Positions 45,060 to 57,590 of a stretch of 64,000 nucleotides of DNA are shown in pieces. The position numbers were made by a program, and so were the translations under genes. The notes below the pieces were generated by a model. The model had not been told where the DNA came from, made no database searches, and saw nothing but the letters and a program-made list of their open reading frames with translations. Source of the stretch: Jaltomata sinuosa (taxonomy: Eukaryota > Streptophyta > Magnoliopsida > Solanales > Solanaceae); assembly GCA_003996215.1 (NCBI GenBank), contig QJPP01007584.1, positions 1 through 64,000 on the forward strand, in the 5' to 3' direction. Within the stretch, counting starts at the first letter, position 1. Each line of letters begins with the position of its first letter.

Positions 45060-46967
45060 TGTAACGACCCATCCCATTGTTATTAAAATTTCCCAATAAT
45101 AATGAATGCTTCAATAATTTTTATGTTATGACATTTTGTGAAATTGATTTTAGTGGTGTTTAAATGAAGCATGAGCTTAAAATGTGATAAAAGTGAATAG
45201 ACAGCGTGGCTTATCACAGTAGACCAAACCTCACGCAATGGCTTATTGTGATGAGACAGTTCCTATCATGATGGCTTATCGTGATGAAGAGGACCTCATC
45301 ACAAGGAAGGTCGCAAGGAAGAACTCTATTTTAAAGGATTTCAGCCTCTAATTTCTTTTCCCAAAAAGGTCTTCCCCTTAAAACATCCCTGCACCATTCT
45401 AACCCTAGAGAAGAAAGAAAAGGGAAGACAATATGTCAGAAAAGACTCAGATTCCCCCTCCTTGTAGTGATTCTGCATCCGAATTTCCTAGAATAAGAAC
45501 AAGTAAGTTGCACACATCTAAGAAGCAGCTAGACATCATGGTAGGTTATGGTTTAAATAGTAGTAAAGTCTTTGATTAGTAAGAATAATATATAGAGATT
45601 GACAGAGATAACATGGTTAGTACTTTGGGCACGGAGTCTAAATGGTAGTTGTTGGATTTAGTCACTGAACGGGAAACTTATGGATAATTATATTATGCTT
45701 GTGAATCTCGTGTAAAGTGATGAGTTAGGATATAATGATTTTGGGGCTTAGATTGTTGTGCATAATGCAATGGTAGGAACCGAATCGAAGAGAGAACTAT
45801 ATTGCAAAGTGATCAACTTCTAGAATGAATCGTGAATTAATTATAGTCATAATTGATAACCTATGTAAACTTGTTACAATACTGTTGTGTTGGCTTTTGA
45901 TTGTTTGATGGATTGACGTAATAGTTGCACTCCCCGAATCATTGGGAAAGATGGTGCCTTAATAAGAGTTACCTTAACAAAAGTACTTGGTAATTATGGG
46001 AACTTGGCCGATAGTAAAAGATAAGATAAATTATGATTGTGTAATCTGCAGATGAAACCTATTTTAGCACCGATAGGAGGGTGGATTGCTAGACATGATT
46101 TTGTGGTACTTGTACATACTTGAATTAAGGAGAAAGGTTTGGTGAGGTCTTGTATTCAAACATGTTTAATTCGAGTTGAGACTCATTTTATTACATGGTA
46201 TGTAGTTTAATTATGTAACTTTTTGTTGGTCTTCTGACATGTTTAACTTGCATATGTTTTCCTATTATGCTAGAATAAATAAGTTAGATGTGAAGGAAGT
46301 GATCAATGAGTTGAGATGAATAAGTGTAATTGTGTTTTGAGGAACTATAAATATCAAAGAAGTATAGGTCTGAGAACCTAGTTGCATTAATATGTTTATT
46401 GATATGATTACTATAAATCATATACCACACAGGTATGGTACATGGACCCTGGTCCATACCCTGCAAGTCATGTATAGGAGGCAAAAATAAGACCCTTAGC
46501 ATGTGTGTACACTCTTGCATTTACCATGGCATTTATCATTGTATTTATCATTGCATTATTTCATGGTCAGCCATGGTGAGATGGTATTTTTGTTACAAAT
46601 GAGATTAGAGGTACTAGTTGCATTGAAGAGAGGTAGGTGGACTTAGGTTCCATGTGTGGTAAATATTGGAAGTGAATTATTTCACATACTTGTAATAGTA
46701 TTGAGCAATTTATATGTACTTGATATTACCGTTTTTGACTAGAATTGAATAAATTGCATGGATTGATACATATCGATTTCTATTTGGGCTAAGTAGATTG
46801 TTAATGTTAGCTGTACTATGCATACTTGTATGAAATTATTATTGTATCTGTGAACATTTCTTGAGCTGACTATGAAAAGGGTTGTTTGTCTATGTGTGGG
46901 GTTTGCTGGGAGAACTTTGTATGTGGATAAGCCAAGTAATGCTTACAACTAATTCTAAATTAGTAAG
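45060..46967 (+). repeat. Element G LTR, segment 1
   Basis: U3 starts like element E's LTR for 24 bases and then diverges. The cluster 45185-45310 repeats words such as CTTATCGTGATGA, TCATGATGG and CCTCATCAC. The rest is non-coding. The segment ends at the GTAAG flank of F. Confidence 0.75.
46963..46967. other. Element F target-site duplication, left copy (GTAAG)
   Basis: GTAAG precedes TGATAAG; the right flank is ATAAG at 56895-56899, differing by one G-to-A. An alternative placement gives a perfect TAAGT pair (46964-46968 and 56896-56900) with non-canonical LTR ends. Confidence 0.65.
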
Positions 46968-48388
46968 TGATAAGTTGGTAATCTACCAACTTATTGAGCC
47001 TTTACTCATGAATTATTGCCATGTTTTGATAAGATTTAGAGGTAGTTATTGCCTTTATTGATGCAATTGTAGGTACTCTTGGTCAAAAGTAGAAAATAAG
47101 GAATTGGACCCAAAAAAACTCAAAAAGAGTTGAAGTGTGATAGGTGATCAAAAGAGAAAAAGAATTTATCGAGAGGTGAGGCCACCGTGCGATGCGCCCA
47201 ATGGCTGGTGTGGACCGCACCTCCCTTTGCATGACACCCGAAAACTTCTGGAGTTACTGGTTGGCTGGAGTGAAGACATGTGATATGCATAATATGTGGT
47301 GTGACCACACATCATATCACACATCGCGTCGCACCACGCCCAAGGGGAAATTTTGTCAACTTTCAAGTGATATTTTGGGAAACATCAAAAACCCTTTTTG
47401 GGGTGTGTACCTAATAGTTTTTGACACAATATTGAATAGTTTTCCATAGAGAGAGATTCCCAATGAAGATAGTTAGTGAACTTGATATTTCTCATTTTAG
47501 CTTAAGAATCCATCATTTTATTACCAAATGGATCTTGGATTTGGATATTGGCTTAACTATGATTGGAAATTTGAATCACCCAATTGGTATAATATCTTAT
47601 TTCCTAAACATGAGTGGTTAATTTCCTTGTCTAGGGGTATGTATATGATGGGTATTTGAATTTGGGTATGGGTATTGCTTAATTGTGTTTATAATTTCTA
47701 AATTGATACGAGTCTATTGAATTCTCCATGTTTTGACTATAAAATTGATGGTTACAAACATCGGTTGAGTTTACTTGGTTGTGTTCTTGCTTTAAAGAGT
47801 TCATGATTTTAGATGATAATTCGATAGTGGGAACTTGGGATTTCCATATAATTGAGGCTGGAAATAGCTCATTCCCCAGAAAACATCCATTTAAGAGTCT
47901 AAGTTAGAAATAGTATGACTTACCCAAACTTGAATTGGTTGGTTTAAGTTGAACCCATGGTTCTTGAATAAGGAACATTGGATAAATGTTTTGAAGATCA
48001 AAAGATTGACATTCATTACTAAAACCAATGCTACCTACATAGTTTATTAAGAATTCATATAATTGAGCAAGAACCATAGCCCACATTTGAATCCCATCGA
48101 AAACATACCCCTAGTCGTCCTCTCATTTGATTACAAATCCCTTGCTTACTTTAATTTTTTGTTCGAATTGCGGTTTCGTTAAATTACCAATTCCTTACTC
48201 CCCCCAATTTTTATTTCTAGTTATTTGAACAATTACTCTCTTATTGATTGTTATACAATAGTTTCTTAGCGACTCATCATAACAATTTTCTATGGGATTG
48301 ACTCCGACACTCATCGGGAATATAAATTTTTGTTTTGCTCTGACGATCGCTACCACCTCATATTGGATAGTGTTTTTATGAATTATGA
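46968..48388 (+). repeat. Element F 5' LTR
   Basis: TGATAAGTTGGTAATCTACC to TTATGA. It is collinear with 55469-56894. A motif cluster with GCGATGCGC, GTGTGACCACAC and CACATCGCGTCGCACC lies at 47175-47345. Confidence 0.88.
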
Positions 48389-48392
48389 AAAA

Positions 48393-48411
48393 TGGCGTCG
48401 TTGTTGGAGAA
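48393..48411 (+). other. Element F primer-binding site (tRNA-Asp type)
   Basis: TGGCGTCGTTGTTGGAGAA lies four bases after the LTR end. It differs from TGGCGCCGTTGCCGGGGAA by three transitions. Confidence 0.82.
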
Positions 48412-49460
48412 TGGTTTTTGAGTAGCCATTAGATTGTCTTTGATATCACTTTGTTGAGGTTTTGTTTATTTTTACTTTGCTATTGTTTTTGACTTTGAAT
48501 AGGTCACACACACAAATTCCTCAAATGCTGATGTAGAATACTTCCTACTTGGCCCATGTGCACTTGAGAAGGTGACTATAGTAGACTCTAATTTATATAT
48601 GTGGGGAGCCAAGGTAGCAATGGGTGCGACATCCACTAAATTAATTAATAAATAGATGAGGAATGGTGCGCAAAGGGATAGAGAGTTGTCACTCGGTAAA
48701 ACACTTATTCAGTTCATGATCATAATCGTGGAAAGCCGTAGGATTGAGACTGTTAACACCATTGTTGTTGTTGGGACTATGAGATTAGTAGAAGATATGG
48801 ATTGTCCTAGTGAAATTAGTGAAGAAGTAGTGGCTGAGAATCATGAGATGGGTTCCCTGAAAGTCTCCAAAAAACAAGCCAAATTTTGGGGAGAAAAGAC
48901 CGTGGGAATCAAAATTAGAAAATAAAGAATGATGGTTCTAGAGTCAAAATCATGCTTGTGATAGTGCTAGAGAATGTGGAGTCCACCAAAAAAGGTGTCA
49001 GAGAATTGAGATACGACCTTGGAAATATGGCTTAAATTTTACACTAACACTCAGTCACTATCAAATGGCTCGAATATAGAATGATATGGCTCACCTCTAA
49101 ATTTGAATCTAAACAAATAAAGAGAGTTGAGAGAGTTGATGAGATAAGAGACAAAACCGTCCCCGTAGAGATTAAAGATTCAAGTACAAGTAGGCCTAAA
49201 AACAAGAGGACTTGGGGTAACAGTTCATCCAAAGCTCTAATTTATTGGAAAAAGGTGCCCAAGGTTTGCAAACCCTTTCCAAAGTGCCCACCTCCTCTCC
49301 CTCAATGATTATCGTAAGGAACAGAAAATGAGCAACCGGGAGAATTTGAATCCATGTTGAGAAAAATCATCATCAACATTCCATCTAGTGATGCCTTCAA
49401 CAAGATGCCCGAGTATGCCAAGTTTGTGAAGGATATGTGCACTAGAAACAACTTTGGAGA
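48412..49460 (+). pseudogene. gag: Element F gag, heavily shortened and broken
   Basis: Only about 1 kb separates the primer site from the protease, against about 2 kb in C, so most of the gag domain is deleted. Recognisable pieces are PFPKCPPPLPQ near 49265-49305 and MLRKIIINIPSSDAFNKMPEYAKFVKDMCTR at 49354-49446, which match the gag C-terminal block of C and D. The 48656-48925 open frame is hydrophilic and unassigned. Confidence 0.65.
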
Positions 49461-49970
49461 TTGTAGGTCCGTTCAAATGTCTCCCCAGAGTAGTGCTATA
49501 TTATCGGTCAAATTCGTTATTGATGAGGTAACTCCTGGTGTTTTCACTTTTTGTGATGCGAATGGGGTGCATAGGTTAACAACATTAGTATATGATGAAA
49601 ATACGAGTGTGAACTTGATATTCCTTACCACCTTTACACAGATGGAACTTGGCCAGCCCCCCTTATAGAAATGAAATAACTCATGGTAGACCGGTCGATG
49701 AAATAACCCGTGGGAATTTGGTATGACATTTTTCTGAAAGTGGGTCATCTTGTCTACCCTATAGATATTGTTATACTTGATTGCTCTGGGGATTTGAAAT
49801 TGTTTTGGGGAAGCCAAGTCTAAAAATGGGGTGCACATTGAATGAGATGAAATTGGGGGAATTTAAATTCTCTGTGAATGAGGAAGAGATGACCTTCGAT
49901 GTATGTCGGTCTATGAAACAGCCAAATGACTTTCATATGTCATAGATGGCATTTACAATTAACAAAATTT
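49461..49970 (+). pseudogene. Element F protease, decayed
   Basis: The region aligns by position with the protease of C. SSAILSVKFVIDEVTPGVFTFCD precedes YDENTSVNLIFLTTF, where C has CDLGASINLMPLAAF, so the DLGAS active site reads DENTS. Downstream EFKFSVNEEEMTFDVCRSMKQP (49858-49925) matches the C block FRLNDEVVTFNVFQSMK. Several stops and a frameshift lie at 49665-49850. Confidence 0.72.
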
Positions 49971-51290
49971 AGGAGAGCATTAAATTACATGTGAAAGTAG
50001 GGTTCGTGGATAAAGCATTGGAAGTCGTTCTATTGAACTATGATTGTGAGGGAATGGAAGAGTATGATGAGGTATGTTGTGCTTTAGTGGGGATGGGGTC
50101 TTACTCCATTCCTTCGAAGAAGCTTGACCTTGACTTGAAGACCCATCAAACTCCCCCTTCCAAATGTTCCATAGTAGAACCCCCAGTATTGGAGCTGAAG
50201 CCTTTGCCATCACATTTGACGTATGCCTATTTAGGCACAAATGAGACAATGACAGTGATCATCTCAAATAAATTAAGTGAAAAATAAATGGAAGCATTGT
50301 TCAAGGTTTTGAAAAGGCATATTCGGGCCCTGATTTGGACCATTGCTGACATGATTGGCATACCTCCGGGAATATGCACACACAAGATCAGTCTTGAAAA
50401 AGAATGCACACCGTCAATTGAACATAAAAGAATGATGAATCCGCCTATACAAGAGGTGGTTAAAAAAAATATTATCAAGTGGTTAGATGTTGGGGTTGTC
50501 TTCCCAATATCTGATAGTACCTGGGTCATCCTTGTTCAATGTGTGCCTAAAAAAGGTGCAATTACTGTCATACCAAATGAAAAGGATGAGATGATAGCTT
50601 TAAGACCCGTGACTGGATAGAGGGTGTGCATGGACTATCAGAAGTTGAATTTATAGACCGAAAAGTATGATTTCTCTCTCTCTTTCATGGATCATATGCT
50701 AGATAGATTGGCAGGTAGTGGCTTTTATTATTTCCTTGATGGGTATTCTAGCTACAACCAGATCTCAATTGCCCGAGAAGATCAAGAGAAAACAACCTTC
50801 ACATGTCCCTATGGGACGTTTGCATTTAAAAGAATGCCATTTGGATTTTCAATACCCCAACTACATTCCAAAGATGTATGATGTCCATCTTTTTAGACTT
50901 GCTTGAGATACCATATAGATATTTATGGATGACTTCTCTACTGTTGGGGACGAGTTTGATGATTTCTTAGAGCATTTAGAGGAGGTACTCAAACGGTGTG
51001 AAAAACGAACTTGGTGCTAAACTGGGAGAAGTGTCATTTTATGGTATAAGAAGGGATAGTGTTGGGACACAAAATATCTGAAAAAGGCCTTGAGGTTGAC
51101 CAAGTGAAAATCGAGGTCATCTTCAAGATACTTCCTTCGAATATTGTAAAAGGGATACGGAGTTTCTTGGGTCATTCCAGGTTCTATAGGCACTTCATCA
51201 AGGATTTTTTGAAGGTGGCTTATACCTTGTGTAAATTGCTTGAAAAAGAGGCCAAATTCAATTTTCTTATCATAGTTGCATGACAACCTT
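49971..51290 (+). pseudogene. pol: Element F reverse transcriptase, broken
   Basis: A linker (49991-50287) ends in TAA. PPGICTHKISLEKECTPSIEHKRMMNPPIQEVVKK is at 50363-50470, VCMDYQKLN at 50625, FLDGYSSYNQISI at 50730 and YGTFAFKRMPFGF at 50812. A one-base deletion near 50847 shifts the frame. The catalytic IFMDDFSTV is at about 50920 and KGIRSFLGHSRFYRHFIKDF at 51150. Stops are at 50286, 50619, 50655 and in the 3' half. Confidence 0.85.
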
Positions 51291-51730
51291 CCTCACATTG
51301 AAAGAGAAGTTAAAATTTGCCCCCATCTTTATTGCACTGGATTGGTCAAAATTGTTCAAGCTTATGTGCGACGTCAGTGGTATAGCTTTTGGGGAAGTAC
51401 TTGGTCAACGAAAATAGAAGCTCTTTTACCCAATCTACTATGCCAGCATAAACATTGAATGCGGCCTAAACAAATTATACTGTAATGGAACAAGAGTTAC
51501 TGGCTGTTGTTTTTGCCTTTGAAAGTTTTTGGCATATCTTTTTGGACCAAAGTTGTCATGCATACGGATCATGCAGCTATTAGGTACTTGATAACCAAGA
51601 AAGATGTCAAACCACGACTTATCTGACGGGTCCTGGTTCTTCAAAAATTTGATTTTGAAGTAAAAGATCGGAGAGGATGCGAAAATCAAGTGGCGAATCA
51701 TTTGTCGATATAACCATAAGAGAGGAGGCC
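51290..51730 (+). pseudogene. Element F RNase H, broken
   Basis: Pieces in changing frames: LMCDVSGIAFGEVLGQR near 51362, YPIYYAS near 51430, then HTDHAAIRYL and KKDVKPRL (51560-51620), DFEVKDRRG and a decayed NQVA-HLS near 51650-51710. They follow the order seen in C. At least four frame changes are present. Confidence 0.72.
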
Positions 51731-53082
51731 TGTGAGGGAACTTGAGATCAATGATGCATTCCCCGACGAACACATTTTGATAGCCTTGCACGTACCTTGG
51801 TTTGCTGGCTTTGCTTACTTCTTTGCAAGTTACCTAGTGCCGGAAGGCTTCACATCCCATCATAAAAGGAAATTCCTTCATGACATTTGAAAGTTCTATT
51901 TGGATGAACCTTACCTCTTTCGTATATTCTCCGATAGAATGATCCAAAGGTGCATTCTGAAATCGATATGATGTCCATTATAAAGGCTTGCCATTCTTCA
52001 CTCGTCAGTGGTCACCATGTGGGTATGTCAATGTCTTCGAAGGTATTGCAAAGACAGTTCTATTGGCCGACTTTTTTTCAAGATACCCATGAATTAGTGA
52101 AGGAATATGACAAATGTCAATGCAAAGGGGTGTGTGTCTTGATGCCATAAACTCTCATTGACGTAATCCTTAAGGTTGAAATATTTGATGTGTGGGGCAT
52201 CAACTTTATAGGGTTGTTTGTGAGTTCGTGTGGGAAATTTTTTTCATTTGAGTAGATGTGGACTATGTGTCCAAGTGGATAGAAGCTATGGCGTTGCCAA
52301 ACAATGAGGGGAAGAGCATCACAAAATTTCTCAAAAAACACATATTCGCTTGGTTTGGCATCCCCGGTGCAATCATTAGTGATGGGGGATCCCACTTCTA
52401 CAACAAATTGTTTAGTTCTCTACTTGAGAAATATAGAGTCAAGCATAAATTCACTACCCTCTACCACCCACAAACAAGTGAGCAAGTAGAAGTGTACAAT
52501 AAGGAAATCAAATACATTCTTATGAAATCGGTAAATGCCAATATAATGGATTGGGCTCGGAAGTTGGATGATGCACTGTGGGCCTATAGGATACCATATA
52601 ATACTCCGATTGGAATGTATCCTTACCAAATAATCTTAAGAAAAGCTTGTCATCTCTTGGTGGACCTAGAACATAAAGCCATGTAAGCTTTGAAAAAGCT
52701 GAACTTGGACTGGGATAAAGCCGTTCATGCGAGAGTTGAGGACGTCAATGAGATAGATGAGTTTCGGATGCGAGCCAATGAAAAGACCTCACTCTATAAG
52801 GCCCGCATGAAGCATTACAATGATCACCAAATTCTCAAGCTAGAATTCTCTTCGGGAGATTGAGTGCTTTTGTTCAACTCTAGACTTTGACTTTTTCTGG
52901 GGAAATTAAAATCAAAATGGTCTGGCCCATTCAAGGTGTTTCAAGTCTTTGCAATTAAAGCAATAGAGTTGGAGGGTGAAAATGGCTCAATGTTTAAAAT
53001 CAATGGGCAGCGAGTCAAGAAGTATTGGGGCATACCTGAAGATGTCGCATTCTTAGAAGTAATTTACCTCGACGAACCATGA
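51730..53082 (+). pseudogene. Element F integrase, broken
   Basis: The zinc domain is at 51960-52140 (ACHSSLVSGHHVGMS, then CQCKGVC, where the pattern is decayed). The core start WGINFIGLF near 52194 has Asn in place of the first catalytic Asp. An open segment 52258-52686 has YVSKWIEAMALPNNEGKS, IISDGGSHFYNKL (second Asp) and QVEVYNKEIK (Glu). The C-terminus has ALKKLNLDW, MKHYNDHQI, and INGQRVKKYWGIPED near 53003. It ends LDEP-stop with TGA at 53080-53082 in a small hairpin loop. Confidence 0.82.
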
Positions 53083-53092
53083 GTGAAAGGTA
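53065..53092 (+). other. Stem-loop at the pol stop codon of element F
   Basis: TACCT pairs with AGGTA across an 18-base loop containing GAACCATGAGTG, similar to the GAAGCCTGAGTA loop of C, with the pol TGA in the same place. The stem is shorter than in C. Confidence 0.5.
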
Positions 53093-53098
53093 CCATCA

Positions 53099-53144
53099 TT
53101 GAGCAGTGACATTAAATCAAGCGCTTCTTGGGAGGCAACTCAAG
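53099..53144 (+). repeat. Conserved post-hairpin box, element F
   Basis: TTGAGCAGTGACATTAAATC, then AAGCGCTTCTTGGGAGGCAA, then CTCAAG. It matches the three boxes of C in order and spacing. AAGCGCTT is itself palindromic. Confidence 0.75.
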
Positions 53145-55468
53145 CATCTACCTTTATTTTTTACGTATTTTTCTTTTGGTGTTATTTTGTGTATTTTTTT
53201 TATTGCAATTTGTAAGTAGGAAACAAGCTAAGAGAGTAGGAATGTTTATTAGGCATCAAGACACTTCAAGCATAGAATAGGCAAAACATACCTCAAGAAC
53301 TGTGCTTCGCACGAGCCAATGCCCTTAATAACAAATTCACTATCTAACAGTCAAGACCACTTACATCGGGCCATACGATTGCACATCACATTATGTGCAT
53401 CGCATCACAGTTCACATAGAAGAGGCAAAAAACTAGCAATTATCGATAAGTTTTAGGAGCCTGACATGTAATTGGCGTGCGGTCCACATCATCCATTGTG
53501 AGTGTCGCATGCCATTTCGCACATCCAACCTGAACAATGGAAACTCATAAGAAATCTTAGCCCGACATGCGACAGCTAAGGCATTTTTCATGCCCCCTTT
53601 GCACATCGCATGCCTTTTCACACTGCAATTGGTAGACCACTGGAAACAACTAGTCATTTGCTTGTGCAAATGCTAGAGAGGTTCACCCCCGCCCATGTGT
53701 GCAACGCACAACACCCCAAGGAGTAATCTCTTCTCCTAATCTTGTGTGTAATTCAGGATAATGTTTCGTTTATGTTTGGGGGTACTTAAATTGCTTAAAG
53801 TCTTTCGTCTCTTTGTTAATAGGTGATTAGTGAATAAACTCCAAGGGTTTTCTTCATACCACGGTTCTTTTCCAATGAGAAAATGGTTTCTTTTTTTTTT
53901 TTTTATTTCTTTGTTTATTTTTGTATCAAATTGGGTTGGTTTTTCGCTATGATAGATTTAGAGGCAACTTTCTTCAGGGAAAATACCAAGGTTTAGTTTG
54001 AGTTTGTGTTTTTCTTGTCTCGAAATGGGCCCACCAAAAACATTTCTTCCCAAGATGTTTTTGAAAATTAAAGGAAAGAGGGAAAATGATTTTTAGTAAA
54101 ACATTCTCTTGTTATGACTTGCACACTCTCCATTTGTCTTGATTGATTAACAAACGAGTGTGTAAAGAACTCGGAATAGCTTGTAAAAAGTCATTTGTCC
54201 CAATTGAATTGGAGACTCATTGTGATAATTCTTGTGTTGTGATTCCTTATGTGGTAAGGCTATAATTAATTCTTGTGTGCATGTGTTGCCTAGAACTTTC
54301 CCCGAATGTGATTCAAGGTGAAATCCTAGATGTCACCGAGCTTGGAAAATGACATTAGGCCCTTGTTGAATAGTCACTTAACCCAGATTGATTTCGCTTT
54401 AGATTAATCCTAGTGAACCCCTTTGAGCTTGCGACTCTTCTTTGGCACTTTACACCTTGATCCTTCTTGGAACCTTAATTCTTGCACCCCAATTCCCTAA
54501 TGGCTAGGAAGTGAAAAGTAGGCTAAAAGCCTAAGTTTGGATGGGAGAATTGAAATGATAACATAGGCAAAAGCCTAAGTTTGGGGGTGCATGCACCAAT
54601 GTGGGGAAGAAAAAGGATGTGTTCAATGCAAGGTAGCACCTTATGAATGAAATGAAAATTGCTCAAAAATAATCAAATGAAATTAACAAAATGGAAAGAA
54701 AAGAAGGAATTGGTGCTACCAAGTAAAGGTGATGAAGAAAGTTGAATGATCAAGTTGAAAGGTAATCTTGGGATTGTGTGAGGGAGAAATAAGGTGAAGA
54801 TATTACTTGAAAATATGAGCGGTGTTTGAATGATCACAAGGAACGTTAGGGAGTTTTAGTCACTTCAGCATAATACAAGTCACAATTTAACCCTAGCAAA
54901 TATCATAACTCGCAAGTCCTTAGTGATTCTGAGCTTGGTAACTCTACATTAGTGCCAAATTACATAAAGAGCAAGCCTATGGTTCAATGCATGTACACTC
55001 GAATTTCTTTGAGAGAGTGAGAGTCTTTTGGTTCTTTTATAATCCCTTTGTCTTGTGAACTGCATGATTTGTGTGTAGGATCTCTCTTGTGGTGAGTGGC
55101 ATCTCACACTTAAAGGGAGTGATGAAGTCTCTATTTTAATTGAGAGGAATGAATGAGACATGTTATGTGGAAAATCACGAGGCAAACTTGAAGGTCTATG
55201 CCAATGATTTGAGAAGCTTGAATATCTTGTTTTGAATGACAAATTCCCTTGATTTTAATGAGAAGTGTTTTGAAATGAGCAATTTCCTTGGGAATATGGT
55301 GGTCCAAATTGAGATGAGCATTGTAGTTTAGTCTTTTTATTTGAGTCTTTTCTTAGTTTTTAGAATAGAGTAATCTTGTGTACACCCTATTGAGTTTCAG
55401 AGCATAATTTATGCCTTACTTTGTGAGTATCTTACTTGAGGACAAGCAATAGTTCAAGTTTGGAGGTT
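53145..55468. other. Element F 3' non-coding region
   Basis: No gene. At 53290-53720 it repeats the LTR-type words (GCACATCAC, GTGCATCGCATCAC, GTGCGGTCCAC, CATGCGACA). A T-run is at 53890-53905. The rest has AAAGCCTAAGTTTGG twice (54524 and 54571). A polypurine tract CAAGTTTGGAGGTT (55455-55468) precedes the LTR. Confidence 0.7.
55455..55468 (+). other. Element F polypurine tract
   Basis: CAAGTTTGGAGGTT directly precedes TGGTAAG of the 3' LTR, after GAGGACAAGCAA, which is also found in C. Confidence 0.75.
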
Positions 55469-56894
55469 TGGTAAGTTGGTAATCTACCAACTTATTGAGC
55501 CTTTATTCATAAATTTTTTCCATGTTTTGATAAGATTTAGAGGTAGTTATTTACCTTATTGATGCAATTACAAGTACTCTTGGTCAAAAGTAGAAAAAAC
55601 AAGGAATTAGACCCAAAATAGCTCAAAAAGAGTTGAAGTGTGAAGGTGATCAAAAGAGAAGAAGAATCTGCCGAGATGTGCAGCCATCGTGTGATGCGCA
55701 CAACGGCTGGTGCGGACCTCACCTCCCTTCACATGACACCTGACAATAGTTGGAACTACTGGTTGGCTGGAGTGAAGAGGTGTGATATGCATAATACATT
55801 GTATGACCGCACGTCGTGTCGCACATCGAATCGCACAATGCCCGAGGGGCAATTTTTTCAACTTTTAAGTGAAATTTTGGGAAACTTAAAAAACTCTTTT
55901 TTGGGTGTGTACCTCATAGTTTTTGACACAATATTGAATAGTATTCCATAGACAGAGGTTTCCAAGGAAGATAGTGAGTGAACTTGATATTTTTTATCTT
56001 CTACCTTGAGAATCCACAGTTTTTGTACCAAATTGGTCTTGATTTTGATATTGGCTTAACTATGAATGGAAATTTGGATTACCCAATTTATATAATCTCT
56101 TATTTCCTTGGCATGAGTGGCTAATTTCCTTGTTTAGGGGTATGTGTATGATGGGTATGTGAATTTGAGTATGGGTCTTGCTTAATTGAGTTAATAATTG
56201 CTAAATTGATATGGGTCTATTGAATTCTCCATGTTTTAACTATAAAATTGATGGTTGCAAACATTGGTTGAGTTTACTTGGTTGTGTTCTTTCTTGAAAG
56301 ATGAGTTTATGATTTTGGATGAGAATTCGATTGTGGGAACTTGTGATTTCAATCTAGATTGAGGCTAGAAATAGCTCATTTGCCGGAAAACACCCATTTA
56401 AGATTCTAAGCTACAAATAGTATGACTTACCCAAACTTGAATTGGTTGGTTTAAGTTGAACTTATGGTTCTTGAATAAAGACCATTGGATAAATATTTGG
56501 AAGATCAAAAGATTGACATTCATGACTAAAGCCAATGCTACCCATATCATTTATTAAGAATTCACATAATTGAGCAAGTACCCTAGCCCACGTTTGAATC
56601 CCATCGGAAACATACCCCTAATCGTCCTCCCATTTGATTACAAATTCCTTGCTTACTTTAATTTCTTATTTGAATTGCAATTTCATTAAATTTTCAATTC
56701 CTTACTCCCCCCAATTTTTATTTCTTGTTATTTGAACAATTACTCTCTTATTGATTAATATACGATAGTATCTTAGCGACTCATCATAACCATTCTCTGT
56801 GGGATCGACTCTGACACCCGTCAGGAATATAAATTTTGTTTTGCTCTGACAATCGCTACCACCTCTTATTGTAGAGTGTTTTGGAGTGTTATTA
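55469..56894 (+). repeat. Element F 3' LTR
   Basis: TGGTAAGTTGGTAATC...TTATTA; both ends have one transition from TG...CA. Motif cluster at 55680-55850. It is followed by ATAAG, then by the rest of the LTR of G. Confidence 0.88.
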
Positions 56895-56899
56895 ATAAG

Positions 56900-57571
56900 T
56901 AATATTAGGGGTGGACTTCGAAGGAGAATATGTGAAATAGAAAATACCCTATGGCTGTGTCCTAACATTAGAGATAATTAAAGAAGCTAGTTAGAATGGG
57001 GGATTATAGTTCCCTGGGGTTGTAACAGACTAAGACTGAGGTACTTTTGGTGTAACTAATTATGGGGATGATCTTGTTAATTATTGATGTGGAAGTTTCT
57101 GCTATTTTTGATTTCTATGTATGATTTATGTGATTTAATCTTAGTTAGCCGATGATACCCACCAGTATGTATTTGTACTGATATTACTTTTGCTTCATAT
57201 TTTTTGTGTAGATGTGTGATAGGTTGATTGAATTTTTATTGCATGGTTCGAAGTGTCGCTACCATCAACTTAATGGTTTTCTACTCCTCGAAAATGAAAG
57301 TTGTGTCTTTTCATTGTAATTTCCTCTTTAGAAGCTCTTGTACTAGATTTTGGGTAATTGTTGTATTTTTAGTAACAAAATGGCTAGTATGTATTTTGAG
57401 TTTTGATGAGTTATTATTATTGGGAATATTTAAGTTATCGTTGATACTAGTATCATTGAAATCATTTTAAAATGACTTCTGCATTCTTATAATTTGGTGG
57501 TACAAGGTTCTCCTATCTAGATAGATTAGAGTAGGTGTCTTCACAGTTCTACTGTAGTTAGGATCATGACA
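56900..57571 (+). repeat. Element G LTR, segment 2 (R/U5)
   Basis: It continues after F and ends GTTAGGATCATGACA. It reads like other Tekay U5 ends (compare GGGTCATGACA of A). The open frame 57228-57470 is a non-coding LTR frame. Confidence 0.75.
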
Positions 57572-57573
57572 GT

Positions 57574-57590
57574 AGGTATTAGAGCCTAGG
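57574..57590 (+). other. Element G primer-binding site (tRNA-iMet type)
   Basis: AGGTATTAGAGCCTAGG aligns with TGGTATCAGAGCCTAGG with two changes and follows the LTR end by two bases. Confidence 0.82.

Larger units (their letters stand above)
46968..56894 (+). mobile_element. Element F: Athila-type retrotransposon with both LTRs, no 3' ORF
   Basis: LTRs of 1421 and 1426 bp flank 7.1 kb with a tRNA-Asp-type primer site, a shortened gag, protease, RT, RNase H, integrase and 2.3 kb of non-coding sequence before the polypurine tract. The first 270 bp of the LTRs differ by about 12% by eye. It inserted into the LTR of G. Confidence 0.88.
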
